Source: Silene conica (lineage: Eukaryota; Streptophyta; Magnoliopsida; Caryophyllales; Caryophyllaceae). Taken from it: DNA of 64,000 nt. The stretch covers positions 33,096,001-33,160,000 of the forward strand of contig CM055318.2 of the NCBI GenBank assembly GCA_029255685.2, in the 5' to 3' direction. The notes under the pieces are model-generated. The model was not told where the DNA came from. It saw nothing but the letters and a program-made list of their open reading frames with translations, and searched no databases. A program made the position numbers and the translations under genes. Position 1 is the first letter of the stretch; each line of letters begins with the position of its first letter. This document shows, one piece after another, positions 11,987-23,400 of this stretch.

Positions 11987-12210
11987 CTCGTTTCGGTTCA
12001 ACTCTGTTCAGTTCAGCTCAGCTTCATTTAGTTCAGTTCAGTTCAGTTCAATTCGTTCAGTTCAATTCATATAATTCAGTTGAATTTAGCTCAGCTCAGT
12101 TTTATTAAGTTCAACACACATTATTATTATTGTTATTGTTGTTGGTGTTATTCTTATTTTATATTTATTGATTTTTCTATTTTTTTATTAATTATTGTTA
12201 ATTATTGTTG

Positions 12211-12242
<32 letters not shown>

Positions 12243-12727
12243 GTTTATATATATATATTTAATTATTAATTATTAATTATTATTATTATATTATTATTAT
12301 TGTTATTATTATTATTATTAGTGAAACATGGGAGAGTAGAGAAAAATGTACTTGTGAAGTAAAATTTGATAACATTTAAATAGTAATATTTGTTAACACA
12401 ATCGAAAATCATAATCTTGAAAATATAGATATCATTAACACGAAACACATTATCTATGTTGCTTCGTTATTGACTTTCATATCATCTTGATGTGTTTCAT
12501 TATCGTGGTCATTATGGATACCAATAACACGCCCTCTTTTTTTCGAACTTTGTTCATGAGTTTCATCCATTCTTTATCATCCATCTTTAAATTTGTTTTT
12601 CCTTGAGTACTTTAATGTTGTATAACTGGTATACCAAGTTTATCTATCCATCCGAATGAAATTATTAATAACTTATTTTATTATTATTATTTTTAAACCG
12701 CAAACTTTTATTAACCAAACAAAACTA

Positions 12728-12771
<44 letters not shown>

Positions 12772-13027
12772 GCTAAATAAACGCGTACTATAATTATTAT
12801 TATTATTATTATTATTATTTACTTAGTTCAATTTTATTAAACTTCATTCACTTTTATAATTTCAGCTTCATTCAGTTCAGTTCAGTTAGATTAAATTTAG
12901 TTCATTTCAACTCAGTTCAATTCAGTTCAGTTCAGCTCAGTTCAGTTCTGTTCAGCTCAGCTCAGCTCGATTCAGTTCAGTTCAGCTTCATTCAGTTCAG
13001 TCCTGTCCAGTTCAGTTCAGTTCAGCT
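11987..13027. repeat. TTCAG pentamer repeats enclosing ATT microsatellites
   Basis: TTCAG/TCAGC-type pentamers at 11987-12112 and 12866-13027, in the same orientation. Between them are (ATT)n tracts at about 12118-12323 and 12729-12826. The outer flanks are weakly inverted (ATGTTTTTTCTGGCTTATTTT near 11965; ATGTTCTTTCTCGCTTTTT on the other strand near 13045), so the whole may be one transposon of about 1.1 kb. A short TTCAG piece recurs at about 26640-26665. Confidence 0.6.
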
Positions 13028-13950
13028 CTAAAAAGCGAGAAAGAACATAACCTAAGTCATTAACTGGAAGGCCCACTGAATTACATTATTATAGGCTAAA
13101 CTCATAGGTTTTGTAAAATCCTATGCCATTATAGTATACTATACTTTAGTGGGCCGCCAAAATTTCAGTGATACAGTCTATTATGAGCAAGAGATCTATT
13201 TTTTGTACATTTTTCCCCTTGAAATCCATACATAACTAAGCATGAATTACTTTATAGAAATGATTGTTATTGAGGAATAAGGAGAAGACGTTTGAAGCGA
13301 AAAACCAGCAAAATACATCTTAAAAATGACCGGAAGTCGAGATTAAGCAATTACTCACGCTTCATACTCCCAGCCAATATTAGGCAACTTATCCCTATTG
13401 AGTTGTGACAAGTAACTCTTTAAGAAGAGCCCTCGTTGAGGCATTTCATCGAATACTTTGATGACATTATCGTTGAGGCATTGAATTGTACACCCTGATG
13501 GAATCATCAAATCCATGTCATTTCACAGTTGAGATGAAGATGGAGAGCCTCGTTCTTAATTATAACTCATTTGAGTCTCAAAGATTGGCTTACGAACAAT
13601 ATACTGGTTATCTTAATCGTAGGCTAAAAATGGTGAAACAAACCCCATATCATTCGAAATTCCAGCCGCCATACTATACTGGTCATCCATCACCAATAAG
13701 CAATAAGTGATTCTAAGTTTTTACAGAGGTACGTAAGCTGATTGCGGACGAATTTGTTATTGACGGATCTAACGGTGTAGTTAAGATTAAGGTTCAAAAA
13801 ATTTAGAAAAGGGAGATGGAGGGGTATGATATTTCTGAGTTGGGGAAAGTAATCGCCATGAAAGGACGAAGATGGTAGCTTGAGAAGGAAGATATGGAGA
13901 AGGAAATTGGGTGTGTGGTTTTGGCCAAAAAAAAGCAATTTAGTTGATAG
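13028..13950. other. No gene seen
   Basis: Short open frames only, without recognisable domains or codon bias. Confidence 0.4.
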
Positions 13951-13951
13951 C

Positions 13952-14140
13952 AACCAGTGGTTCTGGGTTAAACTTTGAAGCTTGCCAAAGGCAGGAGTTG
14001 GGAGGTCTCAGGTTCGAATCACGGGGGTGATGATTACTTGGCCGTTGTTGCCCCCGAAAAGGGTAGGTTACATGGTCTATGTGGTAGCGCGGGAATGTAT
14101 AGGCTCGGGGTATTCAATCCCCCCATCGTCAAAAAAAAGA
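13952..14140 (+). mobile_element. tRNA-derived SINE-like unit
   Basis: Contains GGTTCGAATC at about 14012, a match to the RNA polymerase III B box. It has a weak A-box-like stretch about 45 bp upstream, a roughly 190-bp body and a terminal A-rich tail. Nearby flanking sequences 14147-14220 and 14428-14500 are diverged copies of each other, which obscures the target duplication. Confidence 0.5.
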
Positions 14141-14146
14141 TAATCT

Positions 14147-14500
14147 ACGCCTATCCATTAGTTATCATTTGCCTAAACCAATGTAGGTGACACTTTAGTA
14201 AATAATAACTTACATAATTTAGGCACATAAATTCTTATTTAATTTAAAACGAAAGTATCTGTATTAAGTTTAAGACAGACCAAATAATGACCAATTTGCA
14301 TAGATATGACAAACTTTTTTTATTCTTCCCTAAACCTTTTTAGGTTTGTCTTATTCGTACAAGTGGATATTACTTGATCCGTCTTAACTTAAGACAAATA
14401 TATTTGTCTTAAGGGAGACTTATTGATTTACGCGTATCCATGTGTTACATTTGCCTAAAGCAGATGTAGGTAGCAATTTAGTTGATAGCAATAACATAAT
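14147..14500. repeat. Local duplication flanking the SINE-like unit
   Basis: 14147-14220 and 14428-14500 are diverged copies (both contain TTTGCCTAAA and ATGTAGGT). A further piece, GCAATTTAGTTGATAGCAA, occurs at about 13935 and 14471. Confidence 0.5.
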
Positions 14501-15344
14501 TGGCTAAGTTTCTAAGCGACTCAAGATATTATTTTGCGAAAAGTAATAGATAATTAATAATCACGATGGAGTATATTTTGGACAAATATTAAAGTGTCCC
14601 GATTCACAATAATGACATTAAAATTACAAAACAATTTAAAAAGGGTAAATTCTGTACAGTCAAAATATTCTCAGTGTTTTATAAAAAGTATATATCTGCT
14701 ATCGTAATAATAAAATTGTTAAATAATATCTTATTTGTATAATAAATGGGAAATGTGACAAACATTTTGCTAATCTCAATATATATATATATTCGGTTTT
14801 TGTCGTACGTATAATATAATAAGGTTTAAATGACTATGCTTATTTTGTGTAGAAATATGAAGTCGATTAATAATATATGTAGTGAGTGTAAATGCAAATG
14901 ACTAAAATTCATTGTTTTTTACTGGACGATACATGATTTAAGTTGTTGCTTAATTTGGTAATTGGTTATTGCCTTGATGTTTTATTGCTAGATTAAGAAA
15001 TGAAGGTGTGCATTGTGATGATCGGATGAATGTTGCATTGTGACGATTAAATAGCCTTGTTGTTTTATTGTTAGCTAGAAGACAAAATAAAAGTTAGTAA
15101 CATGTCTTACTCACTTTTTAGTAAGGGGTATAGATTAAACAAATCATTGATGTGTGCATCATATATACTATAGTATGTGCAATATCATATAATTAAATTA
15201 TCAAAGGAAAAAAAAAATCATCATAGCCTATTCGTCGCCAATCCTCCTAACTCACAAAACCGTGAAATCCGCTTTCTCTCTCATTTATACACTTCTCTAA
15301 AGAATTTTAATTAAAGGGAGGAGACAACTATCATAAGGAAACAT
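14501..15344. other. No gene seen
   Basis: AT-rich intergenic sequence with no coding signal or recognised repeat. Confidence 0.4.
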
Positions 15345-16290
15345 ACTATAAATATAGGGATGCGTTAAATCCCGCACACTATTTTACTTAATCCTTCACA
15401 AAATTACCGCCCATTCCAATTTTGCCCCTTCTATTTCACATGCATAACAAAAAAAATTCACCTATTTCTCTCTTCTATCCCAACCAACTCCCTTTCCTCC
15501 GCTGTCTCAAACAACTCCAAATCTCCAATTCAAATACAACACCTCAATTTGTTTCGAAATCATGATGTACTACTCCGTAAGAAATAACAATCGAGATCAT
15601 TAAATTAACATAAATTCATTTAAATATAATTAAATCAGGAAATTAAGCAAAAATATAATTACACTTCAAATTAAAATAAAAATCATAAGACCACCGCTCA
15701 AAATGAACATCGTTAACAGAACGACATCGCTAGTCGCATTATCGTTACCGAGGGCGGTAAAGTTGACTTCAGTACACGATATTGTCGCTAAGAGTTGTAG
15801 AGAAGAAGGTGCATTGGTGGTTTCGACGGATGAGGCGTGGGTGTTGAAGAGGTACATGTGGGCGAGTAGAAAAGTAATAATCAACTTAAAGATATGATAT
15901 CGTCGGTCGGTGAAAGTAAGGTGTGATACCTCGCTAACCTTCGCCACCAGGGCCCTAAAACATGGCCCACGAGCATTTTCATCCCTTAATTTGTATTAAG
16001 TTATAATCGAATTGGTTATAGGTTTGCTTCTTTTGCTTTCTTCGGTGTCGGTATTACAGGTTGGTTACTTTGTTTATCTTAGTAGAATTCTTCTGGGGGG
16101 CAACGACGGAGGAGGGTAGTCGGTACTCGGTGGGAGATGAGAGAGATAGAGAAGGCAGGAAAATAGGTTTAATTGTTTGTTTGTAGGTGGAATGTAAAAG
16201 GCAAAATTGGAATAAATCGGTATTTTGCGTAGAATTTAGGAAAATAGTGTGTGAGATTTAATTACAATTGCGTAAATATATAGGAATATA
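15345..16290. mobile_element. Inverted-repeat element, possible Pack-MULE
   Basis: 15358-15435 and 16195-16277 are inverted copies of each other, sharing a CACACTATTTT stretch and ATTCCAATTTTGCC. Termini of about 80-100 bp fit Mutator-like elements. TA-rich flanks make the 9-bp target duplication ambiguous. The interior has a minus-strand ORF preceded by a CT-rich leader-like sequence, which suggests a captured gene piece. Confidence 0.45.
15666..15947 (-). CDS. Small hypothetical membrane-type ORF inside inverted-repeat element
   Basis: 93 codons on the minus strand. I do not recognise the product. Visible features are a hydrophobic N-terminal segment (LIITFLLAHMYLFNT, about residues 22-36), a Ser/Thr/Asn-rich middle with NFT and NAT sequons, and a strongly hydrophobic C-terminus (VVLLTMFILSGGLMIFILI). 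This is like a secreted protein with a membrane or GPI anchor. It is enclosed by inverted repeats, so it may be a transposon-captured fragment and not a working gene. Upstream, to about 16170, lies CT-rich leader-like sequence. Confidence 0.25.
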   Translation of the reverse strand: MAKVSEVSHLTFTDRRYHIFKLIITFLLAHMYLFNTHASSVETTNAPSSLQLLATISCTEVNFTALGNDNATSDVVLLTMFILSGGLMIFILI

Positions 16291-16985
16291 GTAATTCGGG
16301 GTTACATTTTTTTTTTTGAAGGGAAAAATCGTTTCATTAATCAAAAGTCTCATGGTAGTTACAACATATGTCAAGAATGATAGGACACAAAACGATTAAA
16401 ATCAAATAAACTACCTTCTCGATCAACAGAAAATTTCTAAACTTGATGGGCTCACGAGACGATTCTGCACATCCTCTAACATATCGCCTTCTGCAGCTTT
16501 TCACATGAGGGTCTCCAAATTTTCTAAAGGTCTTTTGACCAAAAATTTGTAACGAGCAATCTGACAGCAGTTTTATCTCCATAAGATCAATAATGGAAGC
16601 GCCGATCTTCCACTTAATTCTTGAATCTCTCAAATAGAGGGGAAAAACTCACCAAAAGGTGAGGACAAACCTCACCAAAAGGTGAGAACGAAACTCACAC
16701 AAAGGTGAGAACAAGTCCCCAATAAATGAGAGGCAAGAGGTTATTAGCGTAAAAAAAATTTAAAGAAGAACGAAACGGAAAATTTCGGCTTACCTCCACC
16801 AAAAAAGGTAGATGACAGCCCCAAAAGGTTGAATTAGGGTTTAGGTTTTTTTTAGTGAGAATTGGAGAGAGAATTAATTAAAACAAAAGATATTTATTAG
16901 TAATTCGGTTAATTATTGTTAATTCTTATTATATTTAAATTTAAAAATAACATCACTAATATGCCATAAACATAAAATCTATAAA
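16291..16985. other. No gene; poly-T-headed insert and CTCACC repeats
   Basis: A T tract at about 16306-16317 opens a segment that could be the reversed 3' end of a LINE. At 16645-16715 the palindromic unit CTCACCAAAAGGTGAG occurs twice, with a diverged third copy. Confidence 0.35.
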
Positions 16986-17021
16986 CATAATCCGTGTATT
17001 TTTACACGGGTATAAAACTAG
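16986..17021 (+). mobile_element. Helitron 3' terminus (plus strand)
   Basis: Stem CCGTGTA (16992-16998), loop TTTT, TACACGG (17003-17009), then TATAAAA and CTAG at 17018-17021. This matches the common plant Helitron end, except that the next base is G instead of T. The body would extend leftward. Confidence 0.5.
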
Positions 17022-17457
17022 GGATTTAATAAAATCGTGTAAGTAACAACGTATATGTTCTTTGGAGTTGGGAATTGGGATCGATGGACGTATAAAGTTT
17101 GGGGCTATAGAGTCTAGACGTGAGGTAGAAAGTAAAATGGAGTGACGCAAGGGCGTTGTGTAGACACATTGACACAAGTACACAACTCAGTTGAACATAG
17201 TTGAGACCTTGAGACCTAGACCCTCCTCTCCTCATAAATCCATCACCTTCATCATCTCTCATCTTCCCTTCATTACCTCGCCAAAAAAAACCCTAAAAGT
17301 TTTGGTGGGAGGATTTTTAAGTGCAGCGCCCACCTAACAAGATTCGCTTCAGTTTTGTGGGTGGATTATCTCATCTGGGTCGTCTTTGAAATCACAACAC
17401 ACATCCTGATTTTTCTGGGTTTTTGAGTAAATTTGGTTGAATATAGAGTTAGCGCGG
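17022..17457 (+). promoter_or_regulatory. Upstream region and 5' leader of the SANT gene
   Basis: Sits between the Helitron end and the start codon. It becomes CT-rich from about 17215, which is typical of a plant 5' leader. No clear TATA box was assigned, so promoter and transcription start are inferred from position only. Confidence 0.4.
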
Positions 17458-20400
17458 ATGCCCTATAATAGCAGCAGCAGCAACAACAACAACAACACCA
17501 CCAACAGGAGGACGAGGATGGGGATAATGAGGGAGAAGAGGTCAAGAGAAGAAGATTTTATTGGCTTTAAAAGTAGACCTGTGTTGATGCCTCCTCATTG
17601 GGATCGTAATAAAGCCGACTTCTTTCGACAACAACAACAATGTAAACATGATTACGAATATGGTCATGATGGCGGCGGCAGATGGAGGGATTCTTCGTCT
17701 TCGCCTTCGCCTTTTGCTGCCAATGGATCTCGTTATTCTTACCACTTCCAGCCTCGCTGCTCCTTCCCTTCCCACTTTCGCCGCCACTCTGGTTAGTACC
17801 CACCCTACTTAATTGCTTCTCTTTTTTATACTCTATTTCATCAGTAAATTATCCTCTTTATGATTCTTTACCTATACCAGTAGATTCTCAGGGGGAATTC
17901 AGCTGTTTGCTTGATTTTCGCTTTTTCTCACTTCAGCTTTTGTTTGTTTCGTTTTAGTCATGTTTTAGACTGATCGCATGGTTGTGTATAGCCTGGAGGA
18001 TTTATTGTTTTATTTATCTTCCTTTTTTCTAAAAAATAAAATTGATTGTATAGTTTATTTGTGGTGTTGCATTGGTGCTTTTCTGCTCTCTCCAAGTTTA
18101 ATTGAATGATTATGGTCTGCACATCTAAGCATTTAACTTCTTGTGTTAATATTTCTTTCCTCTTGTCTTCTGTTTATATTTATTACCTTAAAGGTCATGG
18201 TAAGCAGGCTGAATGGCATTTGTATCAAGAAGGTTCTCCGCATGAGTATCCTACACCTTGTTCTGGTGATCGGTTTATGGCTGATGACCGTCTCGGGCCA
18301 TCTGGGCCTCAGAGAAATGGTAGATATGGTAGAAATAACAGGGATAATCGTAGTGGTTTAGGCCAGAAAAAATGGAGAGGTCGTTCTTGGGATAACAACC
18401 GACAGTACAACAGACTAGCAAATACATCAGCATGGCAAAATAGCGTGAAAAATCAGAGGTCAGTTGGCAATTCACCTGTCCGTGCTTCCCATCCTAATTC
18501 TGATCCCAGTCTTCATTCCCTCTCAAAGTACCAAGCTAATAAAACATGTGATGGCAATGGGTCAGGTGTGAGTCACAGAACTAGTAGGGAGAACTCGTTG
18601 GAAGGCCTAGACCGGAGGCCTTTGAAGTGTTCTCGCTCAGGAAGCTTGACATCCAGGTGTTCTTTTTTCAGCCATTCAAGTGCCTCAAAGAGTATTGGAG
18701 GAGAGACTTGTGATGTGGAGGACGACTTGGCCCTGAAGAATGTTACTCTGGTTCAATCACCTTCTGGAGGAGATATTGTTGCTTGTGCTCCCCCTGCTGT
18801 TCCCGCTGGAGATTTAACCTCTAGAAAGAAGCCAAGACTTGGTTGGGGCGAGGGGTTGGCAAAGTATGAAAAAAATAACGTTGAAGGCTTTGAAGAAAAT
18901 GCAACTACATTTGAAAAGATAGCATCAGTCAGTATTGTGGAGCCCGCACATTCTCTCACCTCAAATTTGGTTGAGATGAGTCCCGAGAATGCAGGTTTCT
19001 CTGACTGTTCATCTCCTGCCAGACCGTCATCCTTCACTTGCAGTTCGTCACCAGGTACTGGTGTTGTTCATTTCTCCATAAATGCAATTTCTGATGTTTT
19101 TTTTTTTTTTTTTCTCGAAACCAAGGGAAAATTGTTCATATAATGCCAAGTGGCACTTACAAAAGATAGAAGCCAACGAAAAGATTGTCTTGTAAGACTA
19201 AGGATCTCAAACCATATTCAGCCAGTCCCCGTCTCACAATCTCTATGCAACTTTTGAGGGTATTTTTTGTTTGATTTAATGTTGGGGAGAAATTACCTTT
19301 TGTTGGCACCAAAAAATAATGACGTTTAGTGTGTATCCATTGTATAGACATGTGACAGTATTAACAAACCACTTTTGTCTATATTTCCAATAACACTAAA
19401 CCCTAGAAAGCCATAAAGGCTTGAAAATACCCTGAAAATAGAGACTGACAAACGAATCTTACCGAATGAGAGCTTTTATTGATTAATTCATAAATTTTCA
19501 TACTAATAATTGATGAATAAGCTATATGGGGATTACCATCGATTAATTGTTGATGGTATTTCCGAATATGATGGATGGATGCAAGAGCTTTTTGAGAGGA
19601 AAAAGAGAGGAGGAGGCTAGTATTTAAGTTATGTTGAAGTTGATGTTTTTCCTTGATTCAAGACTTTGGCTAAATTCTTCAGCCTGAATTTGTGAATTTG
19701 CTGGTTTGAGTATTTTTGGGGAGCTTGTGCGTTTTTCTTTTCTGCTAGTTGCGAAGTTTGATAGGAATTTATCAGTTTGTAACCTTTCCATTGGATTTGT
19801 TTCTGGTATGTGCTCATGGTTCTTTTTGGGCCAATCGCTGTGCGTCATTTGTAGTGAAAATTAAACAATTGCATAATGTTAGTTAATGAGATTAGCGAGT
19901 TGTAATATGAGATATGATTCCTCAATCCTCAGGAACTAGAAAGGATAGGTCCAAAGGATACGTGATACTATGCTATGGGACATTTAGAGTTCAAATGTTA
20001 CTTAAGATTCAAAACTAGCATAAACTAGTGGCTTCTCTATAAACTTCACAAATGGAAACTTCTTTGGCTATGTTCGGGGAACTCAGTCTTTAGATGTGTT
20101 TCTTCCTTCTTCAGTTCTAGTGAAGCAGATTAAGTATGTGTTTGGCCCTGCTTTTCAACTGTTTTTTCAACCAAAGAAATAGAAGCTGGGTCAAACACTA
20201 CTTTTTAAAAAACTAAAAACTAATTTTATTAAACAAAAGTTCTAAAACCGACTCCTAGAAACACCTAGAAACAGAAGTAACAAATTGTTACTTCTGTTTC
20301 TCTTTTCACGTTGCTCTTAAGTTATTTGAGCGCCAAAATCCAAAAAAAATTGATAGAAACTAGTTAGGCCAAACACGATAAAACTGATAAAAATAGTTTT

Positions 20401-23400
20401 TTAAAAATTTTGGCCAAACATGAACAATTTTATCAAGAACTAGTTTTATAAAAACTCCTTTACAAAAGTAAAAATTCTTTTCCATAAATAAGGCCAAACA
20501 TGCACTAATTTTAGATCCTTTATTGAGTTCTGTTACTGGTGTCCATGAGTGAGGCCTGAGGAAGTAAGGGACGAAGGTAATAAGTTTGCTGCCGCCATTA
20601 TTGGAGAGCTTAATCTCCAACCTGAAGATTTAGGAGTACATGCTTCTGTACTTCCCCAAAATCGAGAAATATATGAACTTGCCAAAGTATATTTTTAAAG
20701 TTCACTTTACTCTCTGTTTTCATCTTTCATTTTTATTCTATTCATGTCAATAGTCCTTGACGTTGCATGTTTGTGGCCATCTAACTAGTGCAGACCAGGG
20801 ATATATCTCGGTAGTTTTTTTTTATTAAAATTGTTTTATATGTGCAGTTTGCTGACTCTCAAAGGGTTTAAAAATTAAATGTGCGTGAAGTACATATCTT
20901 TTTCTTTGGCTACCTTATTTGGCCTGCTATGCTAAAGCTGATAGAGCCACATAGTGATCGATCCTTGTAATGTTTAAATGATTTAGACTGATTTAAGCCA
21001 CACAACTTGTTTTAGGGCCTTGTAGACTAGTCTGGAACATGGGAAATATGATTTTGAATTTAGATTCAATAGAGACAAAATACTGTGCGCCTGACTTGGT
21101 ACCAGTCTCCTTTCATTCTAGTGGGTGTTTGGTTTGCAAAGGGGTTAGAAGGGAATGAAGAGCAAAGTGGTAGTCATTGTGGAGAGTGGGCACCGAAACT
21201 GGTAGTGGTGAATGGTGGTGATGGATCGAGTTTATAGGGAAAGGCTGTTGGAAATCCTTGGGGGTGTGCAAAAGTAAGTGCCTAAGGGGTAACCCAATCT
21301 GAAAAATGGGTAAAGGGAAAGGAAAAAAAAGAAGCAAGCTAACATCAAGCGAATGGGCAAATTTCATTCCCTTTCCCTTTCCTGAAACCCTACAACCAAA
21401 CGTCTTTAATAAAGCTCTCTGATTCATGCAGTTCTGGTTTCTTAGATCAGACAAGCAGGTTTATTACTAGAAATGGCGGTTCTCTAATGTTTCATAGGCA
21501 TTTAATTGTATAAGATTAGAAAATATGTGCAAAGTTAACATTAATAATGTCATCACGTGGATGCAAGTTAACAATTTGATCATGTGGTGGATCTTTAGTT
21601 TCTCATATTTTGTACCTGTGACAGGGATAGAGGAGAAGACATGTGCGAAGACAATTGGGGATGATTCTAATAACCTCGGTGCGTCGATGATACCTCTATC
21701 TCAGAAACAGACTGACGGAATGCAGTTCAATTTGGAGAAATTGGAACTAAACTTGATTGGCAATTTGAGTTCTTTGCTTGATGAATTGCTGTATGTTGAT
21801 GAACAGTTCTCTACAGATTCCGGTTTGATGAGATCATCGGCTTTAAGTAAGCTACTGTTCTGTAAAGGTGAATTTTCGAAGACATTAGAGTGGACTGAAA
21901 CTGAAATTGATTCGCTTGAAACTGAACTGAAGTTATTAAAAGGCAATTCTTATCAAGATATTCCATGTTCTGATTTGTCAAAATATTCCCCAATAGACGA
22001 TAAATATGTTCATGGTGATGGTCCCAATGGCTTTGCTAGACTGTTTCCTTTGGGAGTAGGTTCATCTGAAGACATAATTATGGAAAGTGCGCTTCCTAGT
22101 CATTATGCAAGAGATAATCATGCAGATAGCAAGGGTGATGATATTGGTAGTCCTGGAACCGCTACTTCAAAATTTTCTGAGCTAATTTTTGCTCAGAAGG
22201 CTGTCTCCCCTTGTGGGTGGCAAAACTCCTGTTCTTCAGACAGTGAGTTTGGCAAATCCTCTGGAACTATGCTAGAAAATGTGTACACTTGTGATAATAA
22301 GAGGACGATTGAGAGGACACATAGTCATGTTAATGCTGAAAAGGCTATTAAAGATGCTAGTGTTGCTGCTGTCATTGATAACCGGTGTGTGCGCGATACG
22401 AAAGAGGACAACATATGTGATCTCATATTAGCTTCTAACAAGGAAATGTCTTGTATAGCATCTGAGGTGCTTACTAAGCTGCTTCCTGATGACAATACTG
22501 AAAATAGGGCTCGTGGTATGGAGGCTTGCAGACGTTCTTGCTTGACTCCTGATATCACAATCAAAAAGAAGTTTTGGAGCCGGAAGCGGCTTCTCAGATT
22601 CAAGGAGAGAGTGATTTCTTTGAAGTATAGAGCTTTTTATCACCTTTGGAAGGAGGATCTATGCTTAGATAGAAATCACCAATTGAAATCACATAAGAAG
22701 CTTGTGACTTCTCAAACTTTGCACACGGGGAAACAAAAACGTCTCTCGGCCGTTCGTGCACGCTTGCGCTCACCAGGTATGCTGCACTTGAATAATCGAC
22801 ATGCCTATGAATTTCGCATTTTTAATGAAAATTATGGGTATGTACTTAGCAAGAGAGACATGATTTGAAGCTCTGTTACCCTGACTCTCCGACACGGGTG
22901 TCATGTCTGACATGTGTCGGATATGGCTATTTTGTGCGAATTTTTCAGTTTTTTTGGTCTAAAATGAAGTGTCAAAGTGTAGTGTCGGTATCGGATAGGT
23001 AGGTGTCTGACACATGACGTGGCAGCTAAGTGTGATGTGTTGGAGGAACATCGATTTGAAGAAACTGAACATGCTAAATGCCAAGGAAGTCATACGACCC
23101 ACGATTATGAAATAGAAAATAAATTAAAGAATGGAGTACTGTTGGATATTTACATAGTAGTTATTGACATCAGAATTGTTGTGCCTGTGAGCTCTCTACC
23201 CTATTTTGGTCAGAATTACATACTTTTTGAGATTCTTTTGCCTCTTGTTATATTTTTAATGGCACATAGCTTATTGAATCACCTTGAATGGGCAATTTGC
23301 AAAGGAACAGCAAATACACAGATTAATTAAAAGAAATACTTGCAGCTATGGTCGTATGGGGATTTCATGTGTCCATCTATTGAGATTTTACAGACTTGGA

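Noticed and set aside
12080..12448. Two overlapping ORFs rich in Tyr/Cys or Asn
   Set aside because: Products of the ATT/TTA microsatellite on either strand.
13975..14190. 71-codon ORF
   Set aside because: Overlaps the SINE-like unit with its pol III B box; better explained as non-coding.
17542..17803. Minus-strand ORFs over exon 1
   Set aside because: Antisense of the CAG/AAC-rich first exon of the SANT gene.
21525..21624. Start of the long frame before exon 3 as coding
   Set aside because: Lies in intron 2; the acceptor at 21623-21624 restores homology and phase.
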